The notes: a model not told the origin generated them from the sequence alone. Shown: positions 1 through 12,618, counted from the first letter of the stretch. The stretch is DNA of 64,000 nucleotides from Pegoplata infirma (GCA_963921195.1 OY992538.1:88597904-88661903); one strand, 5' to 3'. Numbers and translations are program-made.

Positions 1-103
1 AAATATAAATAAAAATAAAATGTAGTTCGTTGGTAACTGACCCTTCAGAACTGACCGATTTGTTAAATATTTTTTTTTAATGTTCGTCTTATTTTTTTTT
101 TAA
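1..103. other. AT-rich flank at window edge
   Basis: No gene is visible. Positions 25-37 read GTTCGTTGGTAAC, and the exact inverse occurs at about 1561-1573, inside the neighbouring foldback element. This may be the terminal repeat of another element. Confidence 0.4.
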
Positions 104-2689
104 ACTAGCTGGCCCGGTCCGCGTTGCTGGCCCAAATATAAGATCAGTGTTAAATTTCGTCTCGCTTCAAATATATAGTCCTGCAAAAAATGTAATGAAT
201 TTCTTGGCTTAGAAAAATTTGTGGGCGTGGTATTAAAAACCGATTAGGCAGATAATCATATTCAAATTATATTTTAGGAACTAAAAAAAATACCATGTCT
301 TCGACTTTGCGATTCCTTCGTTGTTATCGTGAGCTCTTGTTGAGTTCAAAACAAAATTTTTTTTCCCGAATTTTCTCATTTTTCCGGGACACTTTTAATA
401 AAGTTTTCCCGAATTTTCCATTTTTCACGGACACTTTTCTCTATTTCTTTTTAATTTTCTTAAATAGCTAATTGGAACTATAATTATAATAAAAAATCGG
501 TCCGGTCATTAATAGTGGACATATTTAGACAAAAGAGGGCGTTAAAATTTGTGTGGTAAGTTAAAATTGTACATATATTAACAATACCCACAGGTTTAAA
601 TCATATGTACCAAGTTTAAGCGGAATCTTTAAATGCTGGATTACTCAATGCTCCGTTTTAAAATAACTATCCGTTAAATTTAACTTTTTCATACAAATTT
701 TGACATAAGGCTCTGTTAAATCGGCAGTTAGCAGCTAACTTTTCATTAAGTCCGCCCTAAGAAATATATTTTTTAATGTAGCGAATTAGAGTAAAAATAA
801 ATTTTAGATACATTGGAAAAAGTGGGCGAGGACAGTTTTTCTTTCCGATCAATTACTAATACGACTAATACGAACACTTAAAACTAAAAATTAGCCAAAT
901 CGGTCCAGGCGTACTCAAGTGTTGCATGTTTTAAGAATATTGAAAAATGTGGGCTTTGAAGTGGGGGAGGACAATAATTATTTCCGTAAAAGCCTTACTC
1001 GGACTATAATGATCATAAAGGAAACAATTTACCAAATCAGGGTAGTCGTTCTCCGATTTTAGATGTGTTGAAAAAAGTGGGAGTGGACAATTTTTCTTTC
1101 CGTAAAAACCTTAGTTGTACTATCACGAACATCAACAAATACTACTATCTTCCCGTTCTTCTCTTATAGATATATCGAAATAAAAGCGGGCGTGAAAATT
1201 TTTTATTTCCGTTTAAACCTATGACGAACATTTAAAAAAAAAAATGTAGTCAAATCGATCCAGCCGTTTTCCGATTTTATATATACGGAAAAAGGGGCAT
1301 AAAAGTAGGCGTGATTAATTTATTTTCCAAAAATAAATCGATTTTTCTTTTAGTAAAAACTTGAATTGGATTACTACGATCATTTTAATAAAAAATTGCC
1401 CAAATCGGTGCAGCCGTTTTCTGATTTTAGATAAATCAAAAAAAGTGGGCGTAAAAGTGGGCGTGGTCAAATTTTCTTTACGTAAAAAGCTAAGTTGGAC
1501 TATGACGAACATTTCATAAAAAATATTGTCCAAATCGGTCCAGCCGTTCTCAACTGATGCGGTTACCAACGAACGACAATTGATTTTTATTTATATAGAT
1601 GTTTGACTTAGGTTTTTTCAGAAATAAATAAATCACGCCCACTTTGCGCCTCCTTTTTTTGATATATCTAATATCGGAGAACGGCTCGATCGATTTGGCT
1701 AAACTTTTTTTCAAATGCTCGCCATAGACCAACTTAGGTTTAAACGAAAATAAAAATTGTTCACGCCCACTTTTATTTCGATATATCTAAAATTGAAGAA
1801 CGGCGGGACCGATTTGGCTATTAGTAGAATTTCTTGACGTTCGTGATAGTACAACTAAGGTTTTTACGGAAAGAAAAATTGTCCACACCAACTTTTTTCA
1901 ATACATCTAAAATCGGAGAACGACTTGCCTGATTTGGTAATTTTTTTCTTTAATGATCATTATAGCCCAAGTACGGATTTTACGGAAATAATTATTGTCC
2001 TCCACCACTTCAAAGGCAATATTTTTCAATATCCTTAAAATTTGCAACACTTGAGAACGCCTGGACCGATTTGGCTATTTTTTTTTTAATGTTAGTAATA
2101 GTCCATATAATTGTTCGGAAATAAAAATTGTCGTCGTCCACTTTTTTCGATATATCTAAAATTAATTTTTACTCTAATTCGATTAAAAAAAATTGTTCTT
2201 AATAGATTCCGCTTAAACTTGGTCAAAATGATTTTAAATCCTTGGGTATTGTTAACATATGTACAAGTTTAACTTAGCGCATCGGACCGATTTTTTTATG
2301 TTCCAATTCCAATTAGGTTTTTAAGGAAATATAAATGAGAAAATTGTCCCGGGAAAATTGAAAATTCGGGAAAACTATAAAGGTTTGTTTGAACTCCAGA
2401 CAATAGCTCACGATAAGAACGAAGGATATGCGTAATTTATTTTTGTGTTGTTCGTAATAATACCAAAGAAGTTTTAAATATGTACAGATCGCAAAGTCTA
2501 AGACCTGGTAATTTTTTTTAGTTCCTAAAATATAATTTCAAGATGATTATCTGCGTAATTGGGTCTTTAAAACCACGCCCACAAATTTTTTCTAAGCCAA
2601 GAAATTCATTACATTTTTTGCAGGGCTATATATTTGAAGCGAGACGAAATCTTATATTTGGGCCAGCAACGCGGACCGGGCCAGCTAGT
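104..2689. mobile_element. 2.6-kb foldback (long inverted repeat) DNA element
   Basis: The left end ACTAGCTGGCCCGGTCCGCG is matched in inverse by the right end, and the arms stay recognisably complementary for several hundred bases, for example the TGTGGGCGTGGT segment near 221 against ACCACGCCCACA near 2571. The interior (about 800-2150) repeats a segment of roughly 150 bp containing AAATCGGTCCAGCCGTT in both orientations. No transposase reading frame is visible; short open frames here fall in repeat sequence. It is probably a non-autonomous foldback-type DNA transposon, superfamily unknown. No convincing target duplication was found. Confidence 0.7.
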
Positions 2690-4200
2690 AAAAAATATAT
2701 TCGTGATAAATTTTTTTTTTTTTTGAGAAAATGATCAGGAAAGTTATTCGGTTAGAAAATATCCATATTGACATTTAATTAAATAATTTAAAAAATTATT
2801 TAAATTTCATAAATTCTGAAACATTTTATTCAAAGGATGAAAAAAATTTCTGAGGATAAGGCTATGTGTGCTGACGTAAATCATCAGCACACATATAACT
2901 CTCCTTAGGCTTTTTAAACATACTAGTTATTTTCTTACTACCTTTTTTCCTTTCCCATCCTCTTTTCCTTTCCCTTTCTTTCTTTCTTTCTTTTCTTTTT
3001 TTTCCTTTTTTTTTTGAAATTGAAATTTTGGGGGGGGGGGGGGGGGGGGAGAAGTCCCATTCTCCCCCCCCCTGGATCCGCGCCTAGTATAAGTCTAGTA
3101 AGTCCCAACATATATACCGAATTTCATGAAATTTGGATCGATTGGGGTCAAAAATTATTTTTTTTTGCTATGTTGATATGGATTAACTCATGTTCTATAT
3201 TTAAGAATTTTAAGAATTTTCTCTGGCAATTAATATTTATTTCAAATACTAAAATTCATTTGTTGACTACTTCTGTTAGATTGGTGATTACTTTAACAAC
3301 TACATTTATTTCAAGTCTTATATATATTTTTTTTTCTATATTTTATTTTGCCATACCATATTTTCAACCAAAACGAAATCAAATTCTTAAAACCTAAATC
3401 AACTCAACCAAATCAAATATTCAAACCAACCCAACAAACTAACCATTCATCCATCAAACAATCAATCAGTCAATCTATCAAACTAGGCAGCATAGAACAC
3501 AAAAACAAATAAAAGCAAAATTGAACGAAGAAGAGAAGAACAAAAATAAAAATTAAATAAAATGAAATGAAAAACTATTCCATATTATTTCTGTTAACAA
3601 TATGGTATAAGGAACATACAAGTATCTTAATTAGGGTGACTCTTAATTTTTAAAAAGGAATAATAATTTCACTTACAAATCGGTATATTGGGTTATTAAA
3701 TCCAAAACTGATTTAAAAATTATTAAAAATAAATCTTATAAATGTATTGAATGACCTAACTATAAATAAGTTCCATCCTAATATAAGCACTGGCCAAGTA
3801 GTTGTATGGCTTAGTATGCATGTGTAGTTACCATAACAATTTCATTGTGGTTATATAAATGTAGGACTATGTACGTGTATGTATGCTAGTATGCGAAAGA
3901 TTGTATGTCTGTATGCGACTGGTTGTATTTGTATTAGTAAATCGAGTCCTTTAAGTAATGAATTTTCATTGTAGAAGAATTTTAGATAGAAAATACCACA
4001 AATAGGTTTATGTAACTTTGTATGCAGTAATAAAAAATGAAAGACGACAAAAATAAATATATTGATATCAAATTAGTATTGAAATATTTCAAGTGACATC
4101 ATTGTTAATAATATGCCTTAAAAATAAAATTAGATGTTGATTTTGTGCAACATTTTTATTAAATATTTAATAAACAAAAATATTTGACCTGGATCGGGTT
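2690..4200. other. Unassigned AT-rich stretch with pyrimidine tract and G/C runs
   Basis: No gene is recognised. A polypyrimidine tract of CTTT and CCTTT units runs from about 2941 to 3015. It is followed by 20 consecutive G (3030-3049) and a run of 9 C (3064-3072) next to CTGGATCCGCGCC, which resembles the terminus of some hAT elements (CCAGG next to a G tract). The remainder, including short CAAATC/CCAAC runs near 3360-3480, shows no repeat partner in the window that I could see. Confidence 0.45.
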
Positions 4201-4204
4201 TGAA

Positions 4205-6955
4205 TAGTTTCTTTATTAAACACGAAAAAGTATCAGATTTTAAGACATTTTTCGTATAAAAAAGTCTCGGAAATTAAAACATTTTTTGTATAAACGGTCT
4301 CAGATTCTGATTGCATTTTTCTTATAAAAAAAATCTCAGATAATGAGACATTTTTTTAAAGAGAAAACTTAGATTCGGAGACATTTTTCTTATATAAAAA
4401 GTCTCACATTCTGAGACATTTTTCTTATAGAAAAAGACTTAGATTCTGAGACATTTTTCTTATACAAAAAGTATCAGATTCTTAGACATATTTCTTATAG
4501 AAAAAGTCTCAGATTCTGAGATATTTTTCTTATAGAAAAAGTCTCATATTTTGAACCATTTTTCAAGAAAAACTCTTAGATTTTGAAACATTTTTCTTAA
4601 AGAAAAAGTCTTAGATTCAGAGACAGTTTACTTAAAGAAAAAGTCTCAGACTCTGAGACATTTTTCTTATTGAAAAAGTCTCAGATTTTGAAAAATTTTT
4701 CTTATAGAAAAAGGCTTAGATTTTGGGACATTTTTCTTATAGAAATTCTCAGATTCTAAGACATTTTTCTTATAGAAAACGTCTCAGATTCTGAAACATT
4801 TTTCTTATAGAAAAAGTTTTAGATTCCGAGACATTTTTCTTATAGAATATGTATCAGATTCTGAGACATTTTTCTTATAGAAAACGTCTCAGATTCTGAA
4901 ACATTTTTCTTACAGAAAAAGTCTCAGATTCTGAAACATTTTTCTTATAGAAAAAGTCTCAGATTCTGAAACATTTTTCTTATAGAAAAAGTCCCAGATT
5001 CTGAGACATTTTTCTTGTAGAAAAAGTCTCAGATTCTGAAACATTTTTCTTACAGAAAAAGTCTCAGATCCTGAAACATTTTTCTTACAGAAAAAGTCTC
5101 AGATTCTGAAAGATTTTTCTTATAGAAAAAGTCTCAGATTCTGAGACATTTTTCTTACAGAAAAAGTCTCAGATTCTGAAAGATTTTTCTTATAGAAAAA
5201 GTCTCAGATTCTGAGACATTTTTCTTATAGAAAAAGTCTCAGATTCTGCGACATTTTTCTTATAGAAAAAGTCTCAGATTCTGAGACATTTTTCTTATAG
5301 AAAAAGTCTCAGATTCTGAGACATTTTTCTTTTAGAAAAAGTCTCAGATTATGAGACATTTTTCTTATAGAAAAAGACTTAGATTCTGAGACATTTTTCT
5401 TATAGAAAAAGACTTAGATTCTGAGACATTTTTCTAATAGAAATGGTATCACATTCTTAGACATATTTCTTATGGAAAAAGTCCCAGATCCTGAGATATT
5501 TTTCTTATAGAAAAAGTCTCATATTCTGAACCATTTTTCAAGAAAAACTCTTAGATTTTGAAAAATTTTTCTTATACACCCAGAAAAGTATTACAGTAAC
5601 TTTTTACGGTTATTCAAAAAGTTTTTAGTTAAAGTTGTTTTAATCGTTTTATCGTTTGTTTTTCAACGAAAATAAAATATTGAATGATTTATACAGTTTT
5701 TTAAAACAATAAACTACAAAAGTTACGGAAAAATATTTTTATCAGTTAAATTATTTGTGACTGATTATACCGTATAATTTTACAGATTTACGGTTTTTGT
5801 AGTTTGTTATTCAAAAATTTAATTTTTACTCCACAAAATGAAAAATTGTAAACAGTTAAAATAACTGCAATATCGTTCGTTTTTACGGAATGTCTAGTCA
5901 TTTATTAACGTTTAAAAATAACTGAAAAAGTCTGTTATTTCAAATGAAATATAAGTAGTCCGTTTTTTAAAAGGAAGAACGATTGTTTTAATCGTTTTTT
6001 CAGTTCAATTTACTTACAAAATATTTTTAGTGTAGAAAAAGTCTCAGATTCAGAGACAGTTTACTTAAAGAAAAAGTCTCAGAGTCTGAGACATTTTTCT
6101 TATTGAAAAAGTCTCAGATTCTGAGACCTTTTTCTTACAGAAAAAAAACCCAGATTCTGTAAAAGTCTCAGATTCTGAAACATTTTTCGTATAGAAAAAG
6201 TCTCTAAGACATTTTTCTTTAAGAAATGTCTCAGATTTTGAAAAATTTTTCTTATTGAAAAAGTCTCAGATTAAGAGACATTTCTCTTATAGAGAAAGTC
6301 TCAGATTATGAGACATTTTTCTTATAGAAAAAGTCTCAGATTATGAGACATTTTTCATATAGAAAAAGTCTCAGATTCTGAGAAAATTTTCTTATAGAAA
6401 AAGTCTCAGATTCTGAGACATTTTTCTTATAGAAAAAGTCTCAGATTCGGAGACATTTTTCTTATAGAAAAAGTCTCAGATTCGGAGACATTTTTCTTAT
6501 AGAAAAAGTCTCAGATTCGGAGACATTTTTCTTATAGAAAAAGTCTCAGATTCGGAGACATTTTTCTTATAGAAAAAGTCTCAGATTCGGAGACATTTTT
6601 CTTATAGAAAAAGTCTCAGATTCTGAGACATTTTTCTTATAGAAAATGTCTCAGATTATAGAAAAAGTCTTACAGAAAAATCCTCAGATTCTTAGATATT
6701 TTTTGTATAGAAAAAGTCTCATTTTCTAAAACATTTTTCTTATAGAAAAAGTCTTAGATTCTGAGACATTTTTCTTATAAAAATGTTTCTGATTCTAAAA
6801 AATTTTGTATGGAAAAAGTTTAAGATTCTGATAAAATTTTCGTATAGAAAAAGTGCCAGGTTTTTATACAATTTTCGATTAGAAATATCTTAGATTCTGA
6901 GACATTTTTTGTATAAAAAAAGTTTCAGATGTTTAGATATTTTTCTTATAGAGTG
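4205..6955 (+). repeat. 35-bp satellite array, unit made of two palindromes
   Basis: The unit joins GTCTCAGATTCTGAGAC, palindromic around its central base, to ATTTTTCTTATAGAAAAA, a second imperfect palindrome. Dozens of copies run head to tail. Copies between about 4850 and 5400 and between 6300 and 6650 are nearly identical, and those at the edges are degraded, which suggests homogenisation of the array core. The array is split by a MITE at 5577-6032. The same family recurs in opposite orientation at 42493-44266, with remnants near 35475-35535 and 45280-45345. Confidence 0.9.
5577..6032 (+). mobile_element. 456-bp TA-flanked MITE inserted in the satellite
   Basis: The element starts CACCCAGAAAAGT and ends TTTTTAGTG, with TA on both sides (5575-5576, 6033-6034). 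Removing it restores a satellite unit (CTTATAGAAAAAG). A second copy of almost the same length lies inverted at 10618-11072. TA duplication and CAC...GTG ends fit Tc1/mariner-mobilised non-autonomous elements; the superfamily is inference. There is no coding capacity. Confidence 0.85.
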
Positions 6956-7211
6956 GTGACTATAAAAGGTTTTAATAACTGAATTTAACACTCTCACTTT
7001 TATTTAATTTTGTAATTTTCTGATTAAGAATTTTTCGAATCTTAAATAATTGAAATCTTTCGAATAAACGACTGATCAGCGAATTCAATCCAAAATTATT
7101 CCCAAAAATATGTTCAATCGTTATCAATATCATAAAAGCTGTCATATAAATTTTAATAATTTTATTTTAATTTTTTGGAATTTTCCGATTTCTTTCTAAT
7201 TTTATCAGAAA
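6956..7211. other. Unassigned AT-rich spacer
   Basis: No gene or clear repeat is seen, apart from AATTTAACACTCTCACTT near 6983-7000. That matches one end of the dispersed repeat found complete at 7520-8267. Confidence 0.4.
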
Positions 7212-7519
7212 TGTACAGTAAGGCGTCCCGTCAAATTAAATTTTTCGAATTTCATGTCGAAATACCTGTCATACGATGGCCACGTTAGATCTGATTGAGA
7301 GAAAATTTATAAAAAAACTTCATTCGGAAACCAGCGGTCAAAGCTAGACAAAATTACGAACTTCCACCAAAATTCATGTCCAAATCCGGCTCAAAAATTC
7401 AGAAATTTTGCGTATTTTATTGTAAAAATATTTAAAAAATCCAAAACCACTATTTTGGTCCACAGATGCTTATTTTAAAACATAAATTTTTTTTTTTTTT
7501 TTTAAATTGATCTTAAACA

Positions 7520-8267
7520 AGTAAGAGTGTTAAATTCGGCTGTGCCGAATCTTTTACACCCTCCAACATGCCAAAAAAATAAAAAAAAAATTTCAGGGGC
7601 GTTTTATTTTTTTTTGGGGAGGGGGGCTGTAGTGGTAATGGGGGGGGGGGGGAATTTCCTCTCGAACATGTGTTTAAAAATTCATTCTTATGCTATTTGC
7701 ACTAAAGAAATAAAAGTTTATCATAATTTAAAAGATTTTTTTTATTCCACGCCCATAAAAGGGGGGCAGACCGAAAAAAGGACATTTTCTAATTCTCAGG
7801 GTCCAAAAGCAGGACTGTGAACTTCGTGTAGCATAAAAATGTTGCACTTGTTAAACAAAAACACAAAAAATTATGTACAAAAATTATATTTTTCAGAGGT
7901 TGGTTTAGTTCTTCAAGGGGGAAATTTTTCCCACTGGGCCGATTTTGCTCATTTACGAACTTAACCTGCCTAGGAACATAAGACATATTTGTGCCAAATG
8001 TCGGGAGTCTAACTCTTTTATTTTGGACTGTATCGTGTTAATTACAGACGGACAGACGGACGGACGGACATACGGACATACGGACATACGGACATACGGA
8101 CGGACAGACGGACGGACGGACATTGCTAGAATGTCTTAGAATCGATCACTGATTATAAATATATATACCTTATGTGGTCCTAGACCGATATTTTGATTCG
8201 TTACACACGGAATGACAAAGTGAGTGTACTACCCATACTGTAGTTGGAGGGTATAAAAATAAAACTT
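7520..8267 (+). repeat. Dispersed repeat, TACCCTCCAA family, copy 1
   Basis: It starts at AAGTAAGAGTGTTAAATTCGG (about 7519) with a small hairpin CGGCTGTGCCG, followed by TTTTACACCCTCCAA. It ends at GTTGGAGGGTATAAAAA after ACACACGGAATGACAAAGTG. A GACG/GACA microsatellite lies inside. Other copies are at 19187-19813 (minus), 47523-48059 (plus) and about 58300-58760 (minus). Repeats of this general look are common in dipteran intergenic DNA; I cannot assign a family name. The short open frames in it are not conserved between copies. Confidence 0.75.
8047..8121 (+). repeat. GACG/GACA tetranucleotide microsatellite
   Basis: A run of GACG and GACA units with an interspersed ATACGGAC variant. The same microsatellite is much shorter in the copy at 47897-47923 and is represented by CCGTCCG repeats at about 19321-19338. 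Confidence 0.85.
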
Positions 8268-8394
8268 TGTTAAGTGTATTATCTAAAAAATTTTAAAAAA
8301 ATATAAAAACGCGATTTTGGGTCAAAACTGCTGTTCTACGAGTTTGGTCCACAGATGCTGATCACCATTTTTGGACCAAAACCATGTTTATATT

Positions 8395-9545
8395 TTTTAT
8401 ACCCTCCACTCTAGTGATGAGGGTATACTTATATGAGTTTGTCATTCCGACTTTCTTGGATTTTGTTTATATTAATGTGCTCACGAAAAACCTTTGCTGC
8501 TAATTCTATATTCGCAAACATCGAAGCCATATCAAGTAGAAACAAATAATTTAAGTTCAATATTTACCAATTTTTAAATAAAAAGCAACCATTTTGAACC
8601 CGCCATATCATTGATAAACAAATAATTAAAGTTTAATATTAACAAATTTTAAAACTTTTGGCCGCCATTTTGAATCCGCCATTTTGAATTTCTATTTTCT
8701 GATTCCAAATTCGTAATTAGCGACGCCATATCCTTCAGAAACCAATAAATAAAGTTCGATGTATACAAATCTAAAAGTTTTTTACCGCCATTTTAAATCC
8801 GCCATTTTGAATTTTAAATTTTCGATTTCATATTCGTAATCAGCGTCGCCATATCCTTCATAAACATATATTTTAAGTATTATATATTCAAATTTAAAAA
8901 TTTATGGCCGCCATTTTGTATCCGCCATTTTGAATTTTAAATTTTTGATTTCAGATTTGTGATTAGCCACTGCCTAAACCTATTTTGGCATATTATAAAG
9001 ACTTCTATCCTCTGTATTCTAGTTTTGGCCAAAATTCTTGGATGCTGGCCCACAGTGCAGTGGTTCAAAAGTTATAAGCAAAAGACAGAATTTCGGCAAG
9101 GGTTTTCGTGAATTTACGAGATAAAACACACGCTAACTTTCGAAAGGCAATTCTGAGGATGCTAAAGCTTGGCACATATTATTTCAGATTAGTTTCACCT
9201 TAAATTCATGAGTTGAAAACCCGTTAAACATGTTTTAAAAACATTGGTAAGTCAAAAAAATATTTTACAACGTATTTTTGTCACTCAAAAATATTTTTAC
9301 ACTAAAAAAAAAAAATACACTCAAAAAAAATTTTTACACTCACAAAAATTTTACAATCAAAAAAAATTTTACACTCAAAAAAAATTTAGTAACTTTTATT
9401 TTTTAAAAAATTGCTTAAAAAAACATTTTTTTACACAAAATAAAAGCTAATAAAAAATTTTATTTTTTCACGTTGGAAAATTTACTATCACTTAAAAGGG
9501 CGTTGTGGAGGGTATTCATAGATTCGGCCAAGTTGGATTTAACTT
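8395..9545 (+). repeat. Second dispersed repeat with internal CCGCCATTTTGAA tandem units
   Basis: It begins TATACCCTCCACTCTAGTG and closes with GTGGAGGGTATTCATAGATTCGGCCAAGTTGG. About 8510-8965 holds roughly 3.5 tandem units of 125-130 bp, each with GCCATATCCTTCA and CCGCCATTTTGAA segments. About 9240-9450 is rich in TTTACACTCAAAAAAAATT units. The closing segment is shared with about 29150-29440. No coding sequence is credible. Confidence 0.6.
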
Positions 9546-10069
9546 TTCTACTTTTTTTATTTAAATATTTTTTAGATAACAAAAATTTTAAAATGTGTTA
9601 TCTAAAATATATTAAAAAACTATAAAAAACGCGATTTTGGTCAAAAAATGCTGATCTGCGATTTTAGTCTACAATTGCTGATCAGCATTTTTGGACTAAA
9701 ATCGTGTTTTGATATTTTTTTAATATTTTTTAGATAACACACTTAACAATCTCCAACTTTTGAGACCAAGTTGGATAAAAAACTAATTTTTATGTTTAAA
9801 AATCCGCATCTGTGGACCAAAATCGCGATTTTGGAATTTTTTAAATATTTTTCCTATAAAGTGCGCCAAATTTTTGAATTTTTGAACCGGATTTGGTAAA
9901 AAAAAATTCGGACATAAATTTTGGTCGAAATACTGTTTTTTTCAACTTTTACCGCTAATTGCCAACTGAAGATGACCTTTTCATAACTTTTTCCATAATC
10001 AGCTTTAATGAGGCCATCGTTTGACAGGTATTACCACATGAAATTCGAAAATTTAAATTTGACGAGACA

Positions 10070-10466
10070 CACTAAGAAAATTATGTCATTAACTGTTTGT
10101 AGGTTATTTTAAAAAGTAATCAGTAAAGTCATTTTAAAAGAAAAATCACTTATTTTATAAAGGATTTAATTTTTTTACTGTTTCTGTAGTTTAAAAAAAA
10201 ATAATTTACTGTATTAAAAACGAATTTTCTGTTACATTTAATTTCGGCAGTAAAAAATTTCTTCTATAGTTTTACTGTTTTTCAATACAAAATAACTGAA
10301 TATTCACTAGTTTTTTAATGTTTTGGTAAGTCATTAAATTAACATTTAAAATTGACTGTAATGTGTTTTTATTTTAAATGAAAAAACAGTGGAATGGTTT
10401 TTAAATAAAATTTCATTTGTTTTAAGTGAATATTCACTGGAATTTACCTACATAATTCTTTGAGTG
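10070..10466. mobile_element. 397-bp MITE with CA target duplication
   Basis: The termini are CACTAAGAAAATTATG and CATAATTCTTTGAGTG (inverse: CACTCAAAGAATTATG). CA flanks both ends (10068-10069, 10467-10468). Removing the element and one CA restores GAGACACCCTAATGTACA, which matches the opposite arm of the host foldback near 7212-7232. The ends resemble the TA-flanked MITEs of this window, but the target here was CA. Confidence 0.75.
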
Positions 10467-10617
10467 CACCCTAATGTACAGGGTTTTCTTAAATGTTTGA
10501 TTTAAAAAAAGCCCATTGTTTGAATTAAAATTTATTTGCAAACTATTGAATGAACATCGCATTTGCGAATATATATAATACATTAAATCGAAATTATTAA
10601 AAAAAAATTTTTCACTA

Positions 10618-11072
10618 CACTTAAAATATTTTGTAAGTAAATTCAACTAAAAAAACGATTAAAACAATTGTTTTTCCTTTTAAAAAACGGACTACTTATA
10701 TTTCATTTAAAACAATATACTTTTTCAGTTATTTTTAAACGTTAATAAATGACTAGACATTCCGTAATAACAAATGATATTTCAGTTATTTTTACTGTTT
10801 ACAATTTTTTATTTTGTGGAGTAAAAATATTTTTTTTTAATAACAAACTACAAAAACCGTACTTCTGTAAAATAATACGGTATAATCAGTTATACATATT
10901 TTAACTGATAAAAATATTTTTCCGTAAATTTTGTAGTTTATTGTTTTACCAACTGTATAAATTATTCAATATTTTAGCTTCCTTGAAAAACAAACGATAA
11001 AACGTTTAAAACAACTTTAACTAAAAACTTTTTGAATAACCGTAAATAGTTACTGTAAAACTTTTCTAGGTG
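10618..11072 (-). mobile_element. 455-bp TA-flanked MITE, inverted second copy
   Basis: This is the reverse complement of the element at 5577-6032 along its whole length, starting CACTTAAAATATTTTG and ending TTTTCTAGGTG, with TA at 10616-10617 and 11073-11074. There is no coding capacity. Near-equal length and full alignment of two copies make the boundaries reliable. Confidence 0.85.
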
Positions 11073-11210
11073 TAAATTCAGCTTGAGCGCATTGTTATTT
11101 CTTTCTTTTACAAATTTATTTATTTGGTCTTTTCATAAATATTTGATTAGAGAATTATTTTAGCTCGAGGTCCAAAAATTATTTTTATGATATTCTCATA
11201 ATATATTCAG

Positions 11211-12618
11211 GGTGAGCCTCAGCGATGTTTAGGTTCAACTTTAGTGTCGACGAAAAGTGTAAACGCAGTTCGATTTCTGCTTAATTAAATGTCACAAAAC
11301 TGTTAACAGCGAAATCGTAACTGCTCGCATTCGCGAGATATCGCGAAATCAGTGTTTTTGTATTTTCTAAAATTTTGACAATGAAGATTTTTAAATATCT
11401 TCAAAAACTGAGTATGCAGATTTAATTGTACTTAATTAAAGGTCACAAAACAGTTAACATCGAAATCATATCTTCTTAATTTCGCGAGAAATCGCAAATT
11501 AAAAAAAAATGGAAAAAAAAAAATTTTTCGCGTAAATTTGCAGTCAAGATATTGATTTGAGCAGTTTTACCATATTTAACCACATAAAATTTAAGCTGCA
11601 TACAATATATTTGTCGTTTCTTTATTTTTTCATTTGTTTTAGACACTAAAGAAAAAACAAATTAATAAATATAAAAGCTTGAACAGTAATTTTGCAATTT
11701 CTCGGAAAATTTATCATCAATAATTTTTACGCTTGCACTTTTGTCAACTTTAATAACCACGAATTCAAGCTGCATACCACAATTTTGTCGTTAATTGAAG
11801 TAAATGTTTTTACAGACCAAAACTAACACAAAGTAATGAATAAATAGTAGTTTAGCGAGTTTTAGCGATATCTCGAAGAATTGAGGAGCTAGAATTTAAA
11901 GGTTAACAACCTTATCACCTTTAATCAAAAGCAAATTAAACTGCATTTCCTGTTTTTCAACAATGTTAAATAAACTTCTTTTATTAAACAAAACAAGAAA
12001 TATCCCCAAAAAGCTGTTTTTCTCTATTTCTCGCGAAAGCGAGCAGCTATAATTTTTTTGTGGGCAGTTTTAATTTCTTCCAACATGCTCAAATCAAACT
12101 GTATACCACTTTTTTTATTATTTCTAAAGAACCGGTTTTAAAATATAAATAAAAAATAAAAAAATATATATACAATTACGCGATATCTCCCGAAATTTAA
12201 CACCTACAATTTCGATGTCAACAGCAGTGTGACCTTTGATCAAGCACAAGTAAAACTGCATACCATGTTTTTACGAAATTTTTATGAAACCTATCTTAAG
12301 ATAAAAATCGAAAACAAAAACAGCAAAAAATTAATTTCGCGATTTTTCGCGAAATAAAGAAAAAGATTTTGACGTTTACTGTTTTGTGACTTTTAACTAA
12401 GTACAATTAAAACTGTATACTCGGTATTTGAAAATATTTAAAAAACTTCAATGTCAAAACTTTAAAAAATACAAAAACACTAATTTCGCGTTATCTCGCG
12501 AATGCGAGCAGCTACGATTTCGCTGTTAACAGTTTTGTGACATTTAATCTTGTAGAAATCGAACTGCGTTTACATTACACTTTTCGTCGTGCCTAAAGTT
12601 CAACCTAAACATCGCTGA
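11211..12618. mobile_element. 1.4-kb foldback element, copy 1
   Basis: The left arm GGTGAGCCTCAGCGATGTTT is repeated in inverse at the right end (about 12600), where the last bases have diverged. The arms share GTCACAAAACTGTTAACAGC and the sequence GCTGCTCGCATTCGCGAGAT in opposite orientations. Several internal segments repeat the TCGCGAGA motif. A second copy, enlarged by a nested MITE, lies at 24410-26841. No transposase is seen. Confidence 0.8.

Larger units (their letters stand above)
7212..10482. mobile_element. Foldback element carrying several nested repeats
   Basis: The left arm (TGTACAGTAAGGCGTCCCGT onward, about 7212-7500) is inversely repeated at about 9760-10065 and 10467-10482. 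Shared landmarks are ATACCTGTCATACGATGGCC against GGCCATCGTTTGACAGGTAT, and GGTCCACAGATGC against GCATCTGTGGACC. The right end is interrupted by a MITE at 10070-10466. The middle is occupied by two dispersed repeats (7520-8267 and 8395-9545). No transposase is visible. Confidence 0.7.

Noticed and set aside
3014..3397. 127-codon open frame
   Set aside because: It starts in the poly-G tract (Gly run) and continues through AT-rich sequence with Phe/Ile/Ser bias and no family motif; not supported as a gene.
4205..6955. CRISPR-like array
   Set aside because: The palindromic units repeat without unique spacers of constant length, in a eukaryotic repeat context; it is a satellite.
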